DNA of 64,000 nucleotides from Haliclona indistincta (Eukaryota > Porifera > Demospongiae > Haplosclerida > Chalinidae): the NCBI GenBank assembly GCA_964017065.1, contig OZ024784.1, positions 1,178,598-1,242,597 of the forward strand, in the 5' to 3' direction. Position numbers and translations under genes: made by a program. The notes under the pieces are model-generated. The model worked only from the letters and a program-made list of their open reading frames with translations. It was not told where the DNA came from and ran no database searches. Shown piece by piece: positions 26,011 to 38,339 of the stretch (positions are counted from its first letter, which is position 1; each line of letters begins with the position of its first letter).

Positions 26011-29000
26011 CTAGTCTGAGTCTCCTTCAAAACTTAGCACAGGCTCTCTTAGCTGGGCACAAGGAGTGAAGCTGTCTTGATCCATATCAGCAATGCTGTG
26101 TTGAGGAACAGGATGATAGCTAGTCATTGATACTCCACTAGCTTGACCTATGCCTCGCATTGTCAGCTGGCACCTCTCATACGAATATTTTAGTTTGACA
26201 AGACATTTTTTCATCTTCTTGAGGCCCCCAGTGACAAGGAGAAAGTGATAGATGAGAACAACAAGGTAGGTACCAAACACAAGCGTCACGGTGATATTGC
26301 ATGCTAGAAGTGCCATGATAATTTTGTGACCTTTGTAGAGGATGAATACGATACTGATTGTTACAATAGTGTAATTCATCATTAACCAAAGATCTAGTAC
26401 ATTGATGAACCAACTTCTGAATGGTTTCACGTACGCTTGAGCAACAAGAAAGAAAAGCAGTGCAAGACCTGTGATGATACCAAAGATGTGTATGTGATTT
26501 TGATGAAGACTAGTATAGAGCAAAATTAGCACAATCTGTAGCAGCAGGCGATAGACAAACCATCTCTTGTACTCTTGCTTATACGGAGCATGGAATACAT
26601 CAAGTATTGCTTGAGTTTGATGGTAGATACACGACAAACACTTCAGTGGTCTGGCAATAATGAGCATGGCTAGATAAGGCAGCATGAATCCTAACAAGAT
26701 GATGGCACAAATCAGCACTAGAGGTCTATGTTGATGATGAAAGTAGGCTATAGAACCATTGCGTGCCCACACTACGATAAGTTGGTCATCCTCTGTGTAG
26801 ATGAAAGCTGGAGTGAACACATCAGTGACTGTGAGTAGAATGCTCACAAAGGATAGATGGACCACAGTCACTAGGACCTGTATAGTAGAAGACCGAAGGT
26901 ATCGAGACACTTTTAGTGAGTACCGACTGACTAATGCCAATAGACTAACAACCGATAGAAGGTAAACTGGATAAGACAGGTTTAGGCCGACCTTAATAAC
27001 CTCTGTCATCCCATCATACAAGCACAGTCCATAGCCCCAGTTGAGATTAGGTAGTCTCACCAGCCAGCTGCTCAACAAGGAGTATTGATCCAGTGTTGGA
27101 TTGCCACTCTTTACTAGGAAGAAGACCAAGAGTTCACTAAATGAAGTGTTTGCAAAGAAGATTAAACCATTCAATGTTCCACTGGCAAGAGTGAGTCTAA
27201 GACAGTAGAGTGTGCCAATCAATAACACACCTGAGACCAGGTAGAATATTATAGTGAACAGATACCAGTTGTTACATGTCATGCATTGATCAGATCCAGC
27301 CACTACACTCTGTCCTGGTTTGCACTGTGAGCAAAGCACTCCTGTTCTGTTATTCAGGCACAAGCCATTGACTTCTCCAGTCTTAACAGAAACTTTGAGA
27401 TCACGCTTTCTGCCAAAAATAGATGTTTTGCACATCGAAAGAGGACAATTTAGTGCAATGGCCAAGACTGTGTTCTTCTTGCCCAGTCTGTTGGTCGTAT
27501 TTATCTTGCCAAGCCAAAGATTATTCAAAGAACGAGTCTCAAGTGTTTTCTTCTGAATGTTGCAAAAAGAGTTACTATCAAACTTTTTCAGTAAATCAGA
27601 GCATTCACATCGACCAGAGTAAACTTTTAGCTTGAACCATGGTGGACAGCTTTTTAACAATACCCGACATGAAAAGGCACCTGGCTTTTTGGGAAGAGAG
27701 ACTGTGAATAAACCTTGACAAGGATGCTTGTTTTTCTTGTGAGGAACACAGCTATCATTTCTTGTTCTGATAGTGAGGTTGAGAGCAGTCCAGTTCTGAT
27801 CCTCTTTAATCACTTGTACTTCCTGCCCGTGAGAAAGTATCCACAAGTCAATATCTGTGACAGGCCTTTCAGGACCGTTCCACTTACTGAGGGTCGTGTG
27901 CACCTGTGAAAAGCATGTCTGATTAATTTCATTTAAAGCAGCTATCTTAATACGCAATGTATTTCCAGGATATGTGTAAATGGGCCTATGTCTACTGCAG
28001 TGTGTCTTGTGAGACACAAGTCTGTCTGGCGTTGTCGACAAGTTATGGTTAGTGCTAGATCCAGACGATTTAAAGTAAAAAAGGCGATTGTAGATTCGAG
28101 CAAGCTTTGTATTCCCTACTAGTGTGTCTGGATTGGACATATAACAGTGATATATTGGAGTAGCATAAATAGAATTTCCTGAAAGTCTTGCAGAATTGTT
28201 GATAAACTTCAGTGTTGTATTTTGGTAAAGCACAATGCTGCTGAAATTTTCGATTTGAAAAACACAAGATCGTTGTTGTGATTCAGCATAAATAGCTCCA
28301 CCTTGGTGCTGTGCTGAGTTATTGACAAAAAGAGCTGACAAATTTCGAGCTAGATTTATAGAGTGACCTTTCTTCATCATGATTGCAGCCCCATCATATG
28401 CATGGTTATCAGCAAATACCAGTGTTCCCAAGAGGTTTATATTCGTGTCGACTAGTTCAATGACTGAACCAAAGTTTCTTCTGAACACTGAAGGTTGCTG
28501 CTCAGTACCTGAAACTACCACCAAGTTGACATATCTGAAAGTGAAGATGCTTGTTATCGGTACACCAAATGAAATAGTCAGATTTTGCATGTTTTTTGAG
28601 ACTTGTACTCTGTCAAGGTGAATCTCTAGCCCGTAAGATGTGTCCAGCTTACCAAAATGATTTGATGTCAAGGTTATCGCATACATGCACACTCCAAGTC
28701 CATATCTAGCTGTATTGCTAGTAAAATTCACCATTTTGAATCGTGCTATGGCTCTAAACATTACCTGATTGCTGGCACTAAGAAAAACAGCTCCTTTGCC
28801 ATCTTGTCGAATGAAAGATGTATCAGTCACATCAAGTAATACAGCTGGATTCGTTGGTAGTTTCTTTAGCGGCTGAATTTTCATTTCCAATGAAAAGTAC
28901 GTGTAGAAAAGTATAGCACTACCATGACAGCGGTAAAGGATCTTGTTCTCTTCAAATACTGTACCAGCTCCAATTGTAGTAACTGACTGAGATGGTGAGT

Positions 29001-29904
29001 TGAGGTGCATCACCAGCAACGCGCCGGCATATGATTCCCCAACGTTGTGCTTAAATGTGGTATTCAAAACGTTAACGTGAGCAGTTACATTGAGCTGGTT
29101 GTATATGATGGTCAATCCTGCGGCATAGTAAACTGGAAGTTGGCTGATATTCTTATGGTCACTTTTGTACACATCTGTCTGGCATTTACTGATATTAGGC
29201 TTGCTGGTGTTGTTTAGAAATCTACAACCAGTTATTGTTGTGTTGGGGCTATACCCAGAAGTAAGCAACTCGGAGTTCTTGTATAGGAGTAGTATTCCGC
29301 TGCCACTTCGAGTGGTTAAGAGTGTTTGTGAAACAAGTATATCGTCTAAAGATGAACTGTACAGGTTGTTGACACTCACAAGAGCAAACCCTCTGTAGTT
29401 GACAATAGAGACATCATTTAGCTTGATGTGACTGCAATGGTTGAACAACAGCACCGCTGATGCATTTCTGTCAAAATAAACATCAGAGCTGTCAATGTCG
29501 AGAAGAGAGTCATTGCTAAAGAACGCTCCACAGTGATCAAATACCAAATTGGTCAGATGGATAGAGTGGTAGCGCACAAATGCAATGCCTCCAGTAGAGT
29601 TTTGTGTGTGACATGATATATTAGCGGGAATGGTCATGTCATCACTTTGAATGGATAGCTGCAGGGAACGGTTGCTATTGGAAACAAGTGTGATCATACG
29701 CTGGCTGTCCAGAATATGAAGCTGAGATGAATTGAGAGTGATGTTGAAGAATTTTGCTTCCTGGTAGTTCTCACTAGCTATCTTGTTGAGAAACTCACAG
29801 AGTTCATTTTCCCCAGAGAAGTAGCAACTCTCGTTCGCAGAACAATTTGTTTGGCCCCATACTCCAGCTATGATGACTAGCAAGATTAGCATCTTACTAG
29901 CCAT
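26011..29904 (-). CDS. Large single-exon multipass membrane protein with beta-helix-like ectodomain
   Basis: One uninterrupted reading frame, unlike the heavily spliced neighbours. I start at ATG 29904 (MASKMLILLVIIAGVWGQ, signal peptide); the frame is open to an ATG at 29967. About 1297 residues. The N-terminal ~650 residues are rich in N-glycosylation sites and in short repeated turns such as FEENK, FVNNSAQHQGGAIYA and FINNSARLSGNSIYA, typical of parallel beta-helix (pectin-lyase-like) proteins. Then comes a Cys-rich segment (CECSDL, then GVLCSQCKPGQSVV) and 8-10 hydrophobic helices in the last ~400 residues, ending with a hydrophilic tail. Similar proteins are, to my knowledge, expanded in demosponges. 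Function is unknown; a receptor or channel role is only an inference from the layout. Confidence 0.85.
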   Translation of the reverse strand: MASKMLILLVIIAGVWGQTNCSANESCYFSGENELCEFLNKIASENYQEAKFFNITLNSSQLHILDSQRMITLVSNSNRSLQLSIQSDDMTIPANISCHTQNSTGGIAFVRYHSIHLTNLVFDHCGAFFSNDSLLDIDSSDVYFDRNASAVLLFNHCSHIKLNDVSIVNYRGFALVSVNNLYSSSLDDILVSQTLLTTRSGSGILLLYKNSELLTSGYSPNTTITGCRFLNNTSKPNISKCQTDVYKSDHKNISQLPVYYAAGLTIIYNQLNVTAHVNVLNTTFKHNVGESYAGALLVMHLNSPSQSVTTIGAGTVFEENKILYRCHGSAILFYTYFSLEMKIQPLKKLPTNPAVLLDVTDTSFIRQDGKGAVFLSASNQVMFRAIARFKMVNFTSNTARYGLGVCMYAITLTSNHFGKLDTSYGLEIHLDRVQVSKNMQNLTISFGVPITSIFTFRYVNLVVVSGTEQQPSVFRRNFGSVIELVDTNINLLGTLVFADNHAYDGAAIMMKKGHSINLARNLSALFVNNSAQHQGGAIYAESQQRSCVFQIENFSSIVLYQNTTLKFINNSARLSGNSIYATPIYHCYMSNPDTLVGNTKLARIYNRLFYFKSSGSSTNHNLSTTPDRLVSHKTHCSRHRPIYTYPGNTLRIKIAALNEINQTCFSQVHTTLSKWNGPERPVTDIDLWILSHGQEVQVIKEDQNWTALNLTIRTRNDSCVPHKKNKHPCQGLFTVSLPKKPGAFSCRVLLKSCPPWFKLKVYSGRCECSDLLKKFDSNSFCNIQKKTLETRSLNNLWLGKINTTNRLGKKNTVLAIALNCPLSMCKTSIFGRKRDLKVSVKTGEVNGLCLNNRTGVLCSQCKPGQSVVAGSDQCMTCNNWYLFTIIFYLVSGVLLIGTLYCLRLTLASGTLNGLIFFANTSFSELLVFFLVKSGNPTLDQYSLLSSWLVRLPNLNWGYGLCLYDGMTEVIKVGLNLSYPVYLLSVVSLLALVSRYSLKVSRYLRSSTIQVLVTVVHLSFVSILLTVTDVFTPAFIYTEDDQLIVVWARNGSIAYFHHQHRPLVLICAIILLGFMLPYLAMLIIARPLKCLSCIYHQTQAILDVFHAPYKQEYKRWFVYRLLLQIVLILLYTSLHQNHIHIFGIITGLALLFFLVAQAYVKPFRSWFINVLDLWLMMNYTIVTISIVFILYKGHKIIMALLACNITVTLVFGTYLVVLIYHFLLVTGGLKKMKKCLVKLKYSYERCQLTMRGIGQASGVSMTSYHPVPQHSIADMDQDSFTPCAQLREPVLSFEGDSD

Positions 29905-30140
29905 CTTTTCAGTCACCTGGCGGTTGATATAAGCTGTAGAACTGGTTCTATTCACCAGATACTGCAAATTGAAACAAAAACGTGCAATGAAAATATCCCT
30001 TGCAGAATGTGAGTAAACAGCTAGAACAAATAAATTTAAGCAACTTTAGAGACTTTGTAAACAAGATAACTCGCATAATTTCCAGTGAACGTACTCGTAC
30101 GTCACGATCTTTTCCACGCCTACCATCACCATTTACTCCA
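29905..30140. promoter_or_regulatory. Divergent intergenic region
   Basis: 236 bases between the start codons of the large membrane protein (minus) and the Ser/Thr kinase (plus), so it should hold both promoters. No TATA box was identified. The plus-strand ATG at 30000 opens the same frame but adds a stretch without kinase similarity. Confidence 0.4.
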
Positions 30141-33100
30141 ATGGCGTTGCAGGACCATCTGCTGGCGGGACGTTACGATGTAGTGAGAGAGATACAGAGC
30201 GGTTTCTACGGGACAACATGGCTGGCGAGAGATAAAAACCCACCTCAGTGTGATGTCTGTGTAAAGGTATGAACACAACACGGACGAGAAACTGTGTGAT
30301 ACATCCTGATCGGCAGACGTTCTTCTCTGAGAATCATTCCCAACGTAAAGAGCTAGAGGTGCTCAAGCAACTGTGCGAGCGAGAGTTCCACCATGACAAC
30401 GTGTGTGCAGTACTGGACGTATCGCTAGAGCGTGCTCCTGTGATGAACCTTGCAGGTAGACAGACACCTTACACTCTTTTGGGGATATTCTATTTCTTTC
30501 AGGGACTGTTGTGGGGAGTCTGCAGTACGTAGTCTTTGAGTACTGTAGTGGGTCTGATCTGTTCAATTTCTTATGTACTGGACCATTTGAGAGATATAAG
30601 AAGTGTGTATAATGTCATCGAGATATGTCATGACATGTTTGTTGCACAGGTGTGTCAGTTTTCCTGAGCCACTTGCTCGACACTACTTCACTCAGTGCGT
30701 ACTGGGTCTAATGTACCTCCACGAGAGAGGAGTGTATCACAGGTGAATACAACATGTTAGCCTGTCAATGAACAGGTTCCATCTTACTACAGAGACATCA
30801 AACCAGAGAATTGTGTTCTTGACGCCAACTGGGACCTTAAATTAACTGATTTCGGCACAAATAAGGTGAGTCTGGTGAAACGATTTCTTCAGTCTCTCTC
30901 TCTCCTCTCAGATCATGACCCCTACGGATGATATGCGCGTGTTACGGACACGAACTGGCGGGGTTGGGACTGAGGCGTATCGTGCTCCAGAGGTCAACTC
31001 AGGGCAGGCCTATGATCCTGCAGCAGCTGATGTATGGAGCCTAGGAGTCACTCTGTTCTTCTTTGTGAGACTTGTCTAACACTTCTGCACAGTCACTCAT
31101 TCAATACTTGCTCAGGTAGCAGTTGAGATAATGGTTGATAAAACCAAGACACTCGATCAATTCACTCGCCAATACCTAGCTCCACTTGGCGTCTATTTTC
31201 CATTTCCTCATCAGTGCTCTAAGCTTGACTCTTATCTGAGGAGAAGTGAGGAGCTTGCAGCAGCTGGTGTGACTGGCAGTCTCCAGGCTCCTTCTCTTAG
31301 CAACAACAAGTTCTGGGACGAGTGGGAGCAACTCAAGGTAAGAGACATTTGCACTCTGCCAAATCATGTCTGTCTTGCACATATCGCATACAATCCACTA
31401 TCCTGTATGGCTATTATAGTGCCTTTATCACAGGAAACCCTCTCACCGGACCTAATTGACCTGTTCAACAGAATATTTCTGTTGACTCCGCCCATAAGGA
31501 TCACATTGCGTGACATGGTTCGGCACTCGTGGTTCAGTAAGGGAGTGAGGATGACCCCAGAGGATGTTAGTGCTGCTATGGCTTCTAGGTTAGCCACACC
31601 CACTAACCACACCCCATTGTGTGTCATTCGTCAGGTGTCCCTCAGCCATTAGTGTACAGCAAGGAGCTAGCCCTAAAGTACCCGTTACCAAGCTGTTGGG
31701 AGGCGTAGACCAGGTACACACTGAGTCGCACATACATACTCTCTTGTGTATATTCACAGGCAGTGCTTAGAGAAGCTCTGTCTCAACCTGGTAAGCAACC
31801 AGAGGAGTTTCCGGAAGATTCCGAGCTGTGGGTGTGGTCTAAAGCTCTACAGCACTTGGAGTCAATCCAGCTAATGATGGTAGATCTTGACATACAGGTA
31901 AGGATACATACCGTTGAGACCTGTTTGACAATATTCTATTGTAGGAGCTTATGACGGATATCAACTTTACTAGAGAGATATTGAAGACTATACTAGAAGC
32001 ACCTAGTGTGGACGAGGCTCGCTGTGTGCCTCTGCGCCTCATCAGTGCTGAGTGGATCAGTAAGCAGAATTAATGAAGCATTACATACATGTAATAGATT
32101 GGAGGTTAAAGTTCGAGTTGCTTTTGTACTTGCAGAACTTTGACACATTGTTACATAATGACATTATTCTCTTGTTACAGCTCAGTTACTGCTGGTGGTT
32201 GGGTTTCTGCCTCAAGGCTACAACCTGTATCTCAGTGATGATTACATGGACCTCCACTTGCTCCAGTATGCGGTTGCTATGCTGGAGGGGGCGGAGCTAG
32301 CCGTCACACGATCTGTGATACCTTCGTCAAGGTAAGTCACATATAGCACACGTTCATCAGTCACACTTGTCTCACACTCACTCATGTGTATTGCAGCGAG
32401 GACAATGGACTAGGTGATGAAGAGGACATGGTGTTGGATGAGGCAGACCATGCAATGGAACTATATAATGGAACAGTGAGATTGGGCACATCAGCTGAGG
32501 AAGAGAATGGGTCAGGTGTCGGAGATGAGATGGAGGCGATCCCAGCAGTTGCTGGTAGAGGTAGTCGCAGCGTAGACCTAATGAGTCCAGGTAAGAAGAT
32601 TAAGAGTTTTAGAGAGAGTTGCCTGTTTCTCAGATACAGTGGATTCCTCACAAGGCTCTCTCGGTTGGACCCAGTACACGGTCAGTACTCAAAGCTCTCA
32701 GGAGGAGCTGCCAGAGAGTCTGCAGCTGTCACACGACTGGTCAACCGCCTTCCCTGATGAGCACAAACTGATCGATATGGGAGCCATGGTCAACATGCAG
32801 CAGGCAAAGCAGTTCCAAGCGGCTGGTGAATTCTGTAAGATGTCTGGTCTACTCTGTTGCTATGGACTCTATCAAGTGAGTGAGACTCTCTCTCTCTCTC
32901 TAACACCTCCTTGTTCCCAGGTTGTTTGCTCCGATCAGCTAGCCCTGTATTGCCGCGGCAGTTGCACCCAGTTCTCAATCCGTGTTGTACATGTCCCCAC
33001 TGAAATCCCTACCCAGAGTGAGTCGAACCTTCAACAAACCTCTGCTATTTGAATTCTATCTCAACAGGTCGTATGTACCTATCCACATGGTGCATCAGTG

Positions 33101-33168
33101 ATAGTACTTCAGAGTGGAACAATATATTGGATCGCCTCAAACGTGACATGAATCATAACCATCTATGA
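30141..33168 (+). CDS. Ser/Thr protein kinase with unassigned C-terminal region
   Basis: Start ATG 30141 lies just before the N-lobe ([20 protein letters not shown]). Exon 1 (30141-30266) ends after the VCVK lysine; exon 2 is 30317-30455; further exons follow with short introns. Kinase motifs: HRDIKPEN with the exon break after HR (near 30750/30790), DFG in LTDFGTNK (near 30850), GTEAYRAPE (near 30975), [11 protein letters not shown] (near 31035). The first Gly of the Gly-rich loop is Gln, while the other two are kept. IKPEN marks it as Ser/Thr-type. The kinase domain closes with MVRHSWF near 31520. Later exons (31760-33168) give a ~350-residue region with no domain I recognise, an acidic stretch near 32390-32540 and a conserved-looking end ([15 protein letters not shown]...). 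That the later exons belong to the same transcript is an inference from strand, spacing and phase. Confidence 0.75.
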
Positions 33169-33224
33169 ACCACAATCCTCAACATCTGCACAGTCACTAA
33201 TATTTCAATGTTTGTCTATCTGTC

Positions 33225-33230
33225 AATAAA
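33225..33230 (+). terminator. Polyadenylation signal AATAAA
   Basis: Canonical AATAAA 57 bases after the stop of the Ser/Thr kinase gene, followed by a T-rich stretch. Confidence 0.6.
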
Positions 33231-33516
33231 CAGTTTTATTGTTTTATTCAAGTGACTAAAGTTAATAATCAATTTTCGTTCCTACGTGATGAAGACTTCT
33301 GCTCCAATGTCACCTCATCTGTTGTGGTTGCGTGAAGATCCTGCTCAAGTTCTCACTGAGAAAAGCAACAATAGTCACTTAAATCAATAAGGCTTTAAGC
33401 AGAGCCATAAATCCTCCCTCGGTCTAGTCATATTTCAAAGCAAACGCTAAACCATAGTGTCCTCTCGATTTCAGTGAAATTGGATATTACTTTTATTTTG
33501 TCACCTGTGAGGTTGG

Positions 33517-33524
33517 TATATAAG
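33517..33524 (+). promoter_or_regulatory. TATA box of RTK A
   Basis: TATATAAG 48 bases before the RTK A start codon. The same octamer at a similar distance precedes RTK B, which supports the call. Confidence 0.6.
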
Positions 33525-33564
33525 GCCTGTGGGTCAAACTTCAAATACATTATTTGTTTACAAA

Positions 33565-36500
33565 ATGACCTGGTTACTGCTTGTGACTGGTATATTGTGT
33601 GGTCTGTTCTGTGTAGTGTCTCTGGCGTCACCTGGTCCAATGCCTGGTAAGAGCTTGCAGTGCAGGAGAGATGCTTTCCAGGCAGTGCAAGAAGATAATT
33701 CATTGGAAATGATAGTGGAGATATGTCATGACGGTGAATGGAAGAGAGTCTGTAGAGATGATAACTCTAAAATACTGGCTTCAGCTGTTTGCAAACAAAT
33801 GCTGTATTCCTCTGGAGGTGAGACTGTGCTAGCTGCTAGTGCATAGACTATATTGTGCCTCCTCCTGCAGTGCTGATGCCTGGAGAAGCTTATTCTGGGC
33901 AGCTGATTGTAGTTGAGGTGGAGTGCCCCAGCTCAGATGCTCCACACACTAGGAACTGTAGTGTGAATGCAGAGGAGGATGATCACTGCACCAGCGGACA
34001 ACAAGTGGAGATACAGTGCTCTAACAGTGAGTGAGGTTCATTTAACCATCTATCAGTGTGTCTCACTGTGCTGCAGGTTACCTATCCTTCCTACCACCTG
34101 GTTACTATCCGACTAACGCATCATTTCTTGCGAACATCAACACTCCAAAGATTGAAGTTAACTCCAGCTTTGTCCCAAGTATACCGTACGACACAGATCA
34201 AACCTTTAGTTTGATAAATGTTGGTATATTGTCACTCACTCACTCACTCACTCATGATCACACTCAGCTAGTCAATGATTGAATGATCACTGTGCAGGTG
34301 CTTAAAAATGGAGTAATGATACTTGGAAGTAAGAAGTTGCCCAGTTTAAGAACTCTTTCCAGCAGTATTCCTATGCTGGCTCCCTTCTGGACGGTACAAG
34401 AAAAGGGGCAGGATCTGATCTTTAAAGTGGAGGTGTTTGAGGGCACTAAACACAACTATCTGTCTATTGTTAGTAGTTACATCACCAACAGGACAAACAG
34501 TAGCTTCAATGGTGACTGGCTGACTATTGTTGACTGGGATAAAGCCACATCCTCTAATGTGAGTGCTGCACAGTCAGCTGTACACATAGTGAGTGATGTG
34601 TTCTTCCTCATTTCAGGAGTTCCACTATCAAGCACTAGTGGTCTCTGATCGTACCACTACTTACGCTATCCTTACATACAAGTGCTCAGTGAATTTACCA
34701 GATAACGCGTTGGGTATAATTGGGACTAACATACCCAATAAGAACAGGTTTAGGTATTCTCGTTTCAGCTACACTAGTCACGTGGGTTGTCTCAACGGCG
34801 ATGACCAACCATTTTATAACATAATCTATGAGCTTACTGCTCCTGAAAGATCATACCCTGAACATCCCTATGCTGGTTAGCGACAGTAGTTGTCATAACG
34901 TTGTCAAGCGTGTCTGTTAACAGGGTCATGTGTGAGTGCTGGATTCAATGAGACTAGCTGCTGTCAACCACTCACTGATCCCACACAGCACTGTAGAACA
35001 GGCAATGATGGTGCCTTCTGCTACTGTGATGGACTCTGCATAGATAAGGGAGATTGCTGCTATGATATTCACAACTTAACAAAGATAAACACATGTATAC
35101 CAAGTGAGTTAGTGATTGCATTCATAATGATTTAATCTATTCTATACTAGCTTGTAATGAGAACACTGTTAGACTCATCAATCAGTCCAGTCCACTGCAA
35201 GGTGGTTCTTACAGCTATCTTCAGATCTGTGCCAGTGGTGTGTGGCAGTCTGTGTGTGATGATTCATGGACCAACTCTGATGCCAGGATTATCTGCAAAC
35301 AGATGGGCTTCGCTGATGGAATCGGTAAACATGACATGACAGTGGTTACTGATGAGGAAATGTCTTGAAAAATAATTATTTTTGCACTTTTTTTCTCAAG
35401 TGACAGCCAAAAATGTCTGTCATTGCTAAATGCTCCAAAGTTTCCAATAGTTTCATAGGCAATTTGTTTATTGTCTCAACTAAAAATTGCTCACAGTTTT
35501 GCTTAAATGACAATAATTATTCTCTGCTACGTATAGTCACAATATCATCATTGACACCAGCTCATGGCTCTTATGAATATGGTGGAATCACTGATGTTGA
35601 CTGCAGCAGTAACGAAGGATCGACCATGATGTGTAGTTACAGCAGAACAGCTGGTGATACATGTATTGGGAGGCAGCTGACTGTACTAGAGTGTACTTCA
35701 GGTACAAATCAGCAGTGATTACCCGGCTGTAACCTCACTCACTCACTCACTCACTCACTCACTCACTCACCCACCCACCCACTCACTCACCCACTCACTC
35801 ACCCACTCACTCACTCACCCACCCACTCACTCACTCACTCACTCAACCACTCACTCACTCACTCACTCACTCACTCACCCACTCACCCACTCACTCACTC
35901 ACTCACTCACTCACTCACTCACTCACTCACCCACCCACCCACCCACTCACTCACTCACTCATTCACTCATTCACTCTCAGGTTCACCCACTGCAAGCGAT
36001 GTTACTATACTCACCACAACCAGCGTTTTCCCAATGGCAGAGTCCTCCAAAGATGAATCACTCCCAGTAACTCCAAGTATCGATCAAACTACAGCTAGTA
36101 GCAGTGATTTGAAAACCACTTCTATCCCTGAAGATGCATTATTCATCACTTCTACCACTAGCATTGATCAAACTAACAGTGCTACTTCCACTGTGCTAGC
36201 TCTGAATATCAACAACATCAGTGAACCAGTTATTATCACTGTCAGCATCTGTATGGTGGTATTGATTGCAATCATTGTACTGACTTCAGCTTGTTTGATT
36301 CTGAAGAAAATGAGAAACAAACCAACTCAAGAACTAGAACCAAGAGTAGTGTGAGTGTTGCTATCACATGATACGATGCACTGATCATGTGATCACTTCT
36401 ATAGACCATACAGACCATCATTGATACTCACCAATAGTTACGTACAAAGAGGTAAAATATTATAATTATATTATCTTAGTCATTTTTAGTTGTGTGTCCT

Positions 36501-37818
36501 CATTTGGGTGTAGGCAAACCCAGTTTGATTAAGCCAGAACACATTCCAATGGTGTCTGACAAGTTCCTGATTCTCAACAAACAGCTGAGACTGATTGATC
36601 CGATAGGGCAAGGTATACAAATACCATACTTGCACACGTTACTCTGTATGTGCTGCAGGAGGCTTTGGAGTGGTGTATAAAGCTCATTTCTTTGATCAAT
36701 GTACAATGACAATCGTCGCAGTAAAGACACTAAAAGGCATGAAATATTAATGTAGAAATATTGATTTATTGGTTACATAATAGGTAGTTTTGATGAGCAG
36801 TTGGTCCATGAGATGATCGAAGAGAGTGTGAAGATGAAGACATTGGTTCATCCTAACGTGATGAGTTTGCTAGGAGTCTGTCTTGATGGTGGCCCTGGTC
36901 CCTTTATAGTACTACCTTACATGGAGAATGGCAGTGTATTGGACTATTTGAAGCAGAACAGGTCTAGTGTTCTTCTTGTCTCCTCCGTGCATTCCGATGA
37001 TGAGGTGCGTTGCAATGATAGTAACCACTGCATCATCCTTATTGTGCTTGTGATGTAGGTTACTGTTGTGCAGAAAAAACTGATGACAATGTGTCTGCAA
37101 ATAGCCAAGGGAATGGAGTACCTGGCTAGCCTCAAGCTAGTACACAGAGACTTAGCAGCAAGGAACTGCATGTGAGTGTGTCAATACTTGTAACTGATCA
37201 CTATGAGAGGTGTCTCCTGCAGGATTGATGAGGCTGGTATTATCAAAGTGGCTGATTTTGGTCTAGCAAAGAGCACTTACGAGAAGCTATACTTTAGACA
37301 GAGCAAGGGAGAACCAGTTAAATTACCCATCAAATGGATGGCTATAGAGAGCATAGAGGATGGAGTGTTCTCTGAGAAGTCTGATGCGGTAAGGCAGAGG
37401 CTAATGATGGTGTGCTACATTGCATTCTAATGTACATGTAGTGGTCCTTCGGAATAACCTGTTGGGAAGTGTTCAATGGAGGGAGGATACCATATGGTGG
37501 AATCACTCCACTCAGCTTGCCTAGTTTACTGCAGCAGGGTCACAGAATGGACAGACCTTTCAACGCAGCTTGCTCTGACGATATGTTAGTAAAACAGCAC
37601 ACACACACTACACTGAGCTGTATGGGTGACATGCTTTCTCTTTTAGCTATCAGGTGATGATGGCGCGGTGCTGGGATGCTGATACTAACAAGAGACCAAG
37701 CTTCTCTATGTTAGTGAGAGATATTGATAGACTTGTGTCAGCCATTGCTGGCTACCTGACCATGGGTAGCTTGATCAGTGATGCTGTTGTGATGACAAAC
37801 CTGGAAGCCTCGGTCTAA
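33565..37818 (+). CDS. Receptor tyrosine kinase A (SRCR-like, NIDO, somatomedin B, SRCR, TM, TyrK)
   Basis: Seventeen exons totalling 3000 bases (999 residues), from ATG 33565 with signal peptide to stop 37816-37818. The N-terminal SRCR-like module (33640-34026, [11 protein letters not shown]) is followed by NIDO (34077-34875, LAPFW core, DWDK, then a SYAILTY-like end), somatomedin B (34924-35103, CYCDGLC and GDCC), SRCR (35151-35701, [12 protein letters not shown]), a Ser/Thr-rich stalk and TM (35981-36350). The tyrosine kinase is encoded at 36514-37818: [11 protein letters not shown] loop, VAVK lysine, HRDLAARN with the AAR signature of tyrosine kinases, DFG, and [10 protein letters not shown]. 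All catalytic residues are present, so it should be active at the plasma membrane. The subdomain IX motif reads DAW instead of DVW. One intron (36737-36783) has a GC donor. Ligand unknown; closest relative is RTK B. Confidence 0.9.
35731..35980. repeat. (ACTC)n microsatellite against a splice acceptor
   Basis: About 250 bases of imperfect CACT/CCCA repeat filling the intron before the stalk exon of RTK A; it runs into the acceptor cactctcag at 35980. Confidence 0.95.
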
Positions 37819-38339
37819 CCCTTCTGACTTCATTTGAATATTTGTAGCGTTAGATACAACAATAAGTATCACTTATACCATAAATATTGTATGCTGTGTT
37901 TGACGTGGGGAACACTTTTTTCCTCTAATCACATTATTGAGATGAGCGATTTTCTTGCCAGGTCACATTTTTTTATGCATGACCAGAGTTGCTCAGACTA
38001 AAGAAACTTCAGCTAATACTATGTAAGCAGAGAACTAAGTAGAAGAACCTTTGTATTGCTCCTTCCAAGCATGCATGTGTGATCACTCTTTTCCCTGTTG
38101 CAACAACATGCACTAGTATCAGCCTCCTTTCGCTTATTTGAAATTTTCATGAAAAATCTTTTTATAATTTACAGCATAAAATAATGATAGTAGTGTCAGA
38201 GCTGAGGCCAAACTATTAAAATTTATGGACGGTCGGCCCAACACCATCCAAGGGAAAAAACCAGAGAAGCAAAACCCTTTTATAGGGATGAAAACTTCAC
38301 TGGAAAAACCCAAATAATAAATACAACAGCTCAAAAGCT
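37819..38339. other. RTK A 3' flank, no gene seen
   Basis: AT-rich sequence with no supportable ORF. It presumably includes the 3' UTR of RTK A. Confidence 0.5.

Noticed and set aside
35731..35980. Possible CRISPR-like or regularly spaced array
   Set aside because: It is a continuous tetranucleotide microsatellite without spacers; the other arrays in the window are likewise gapless tandem repeats.
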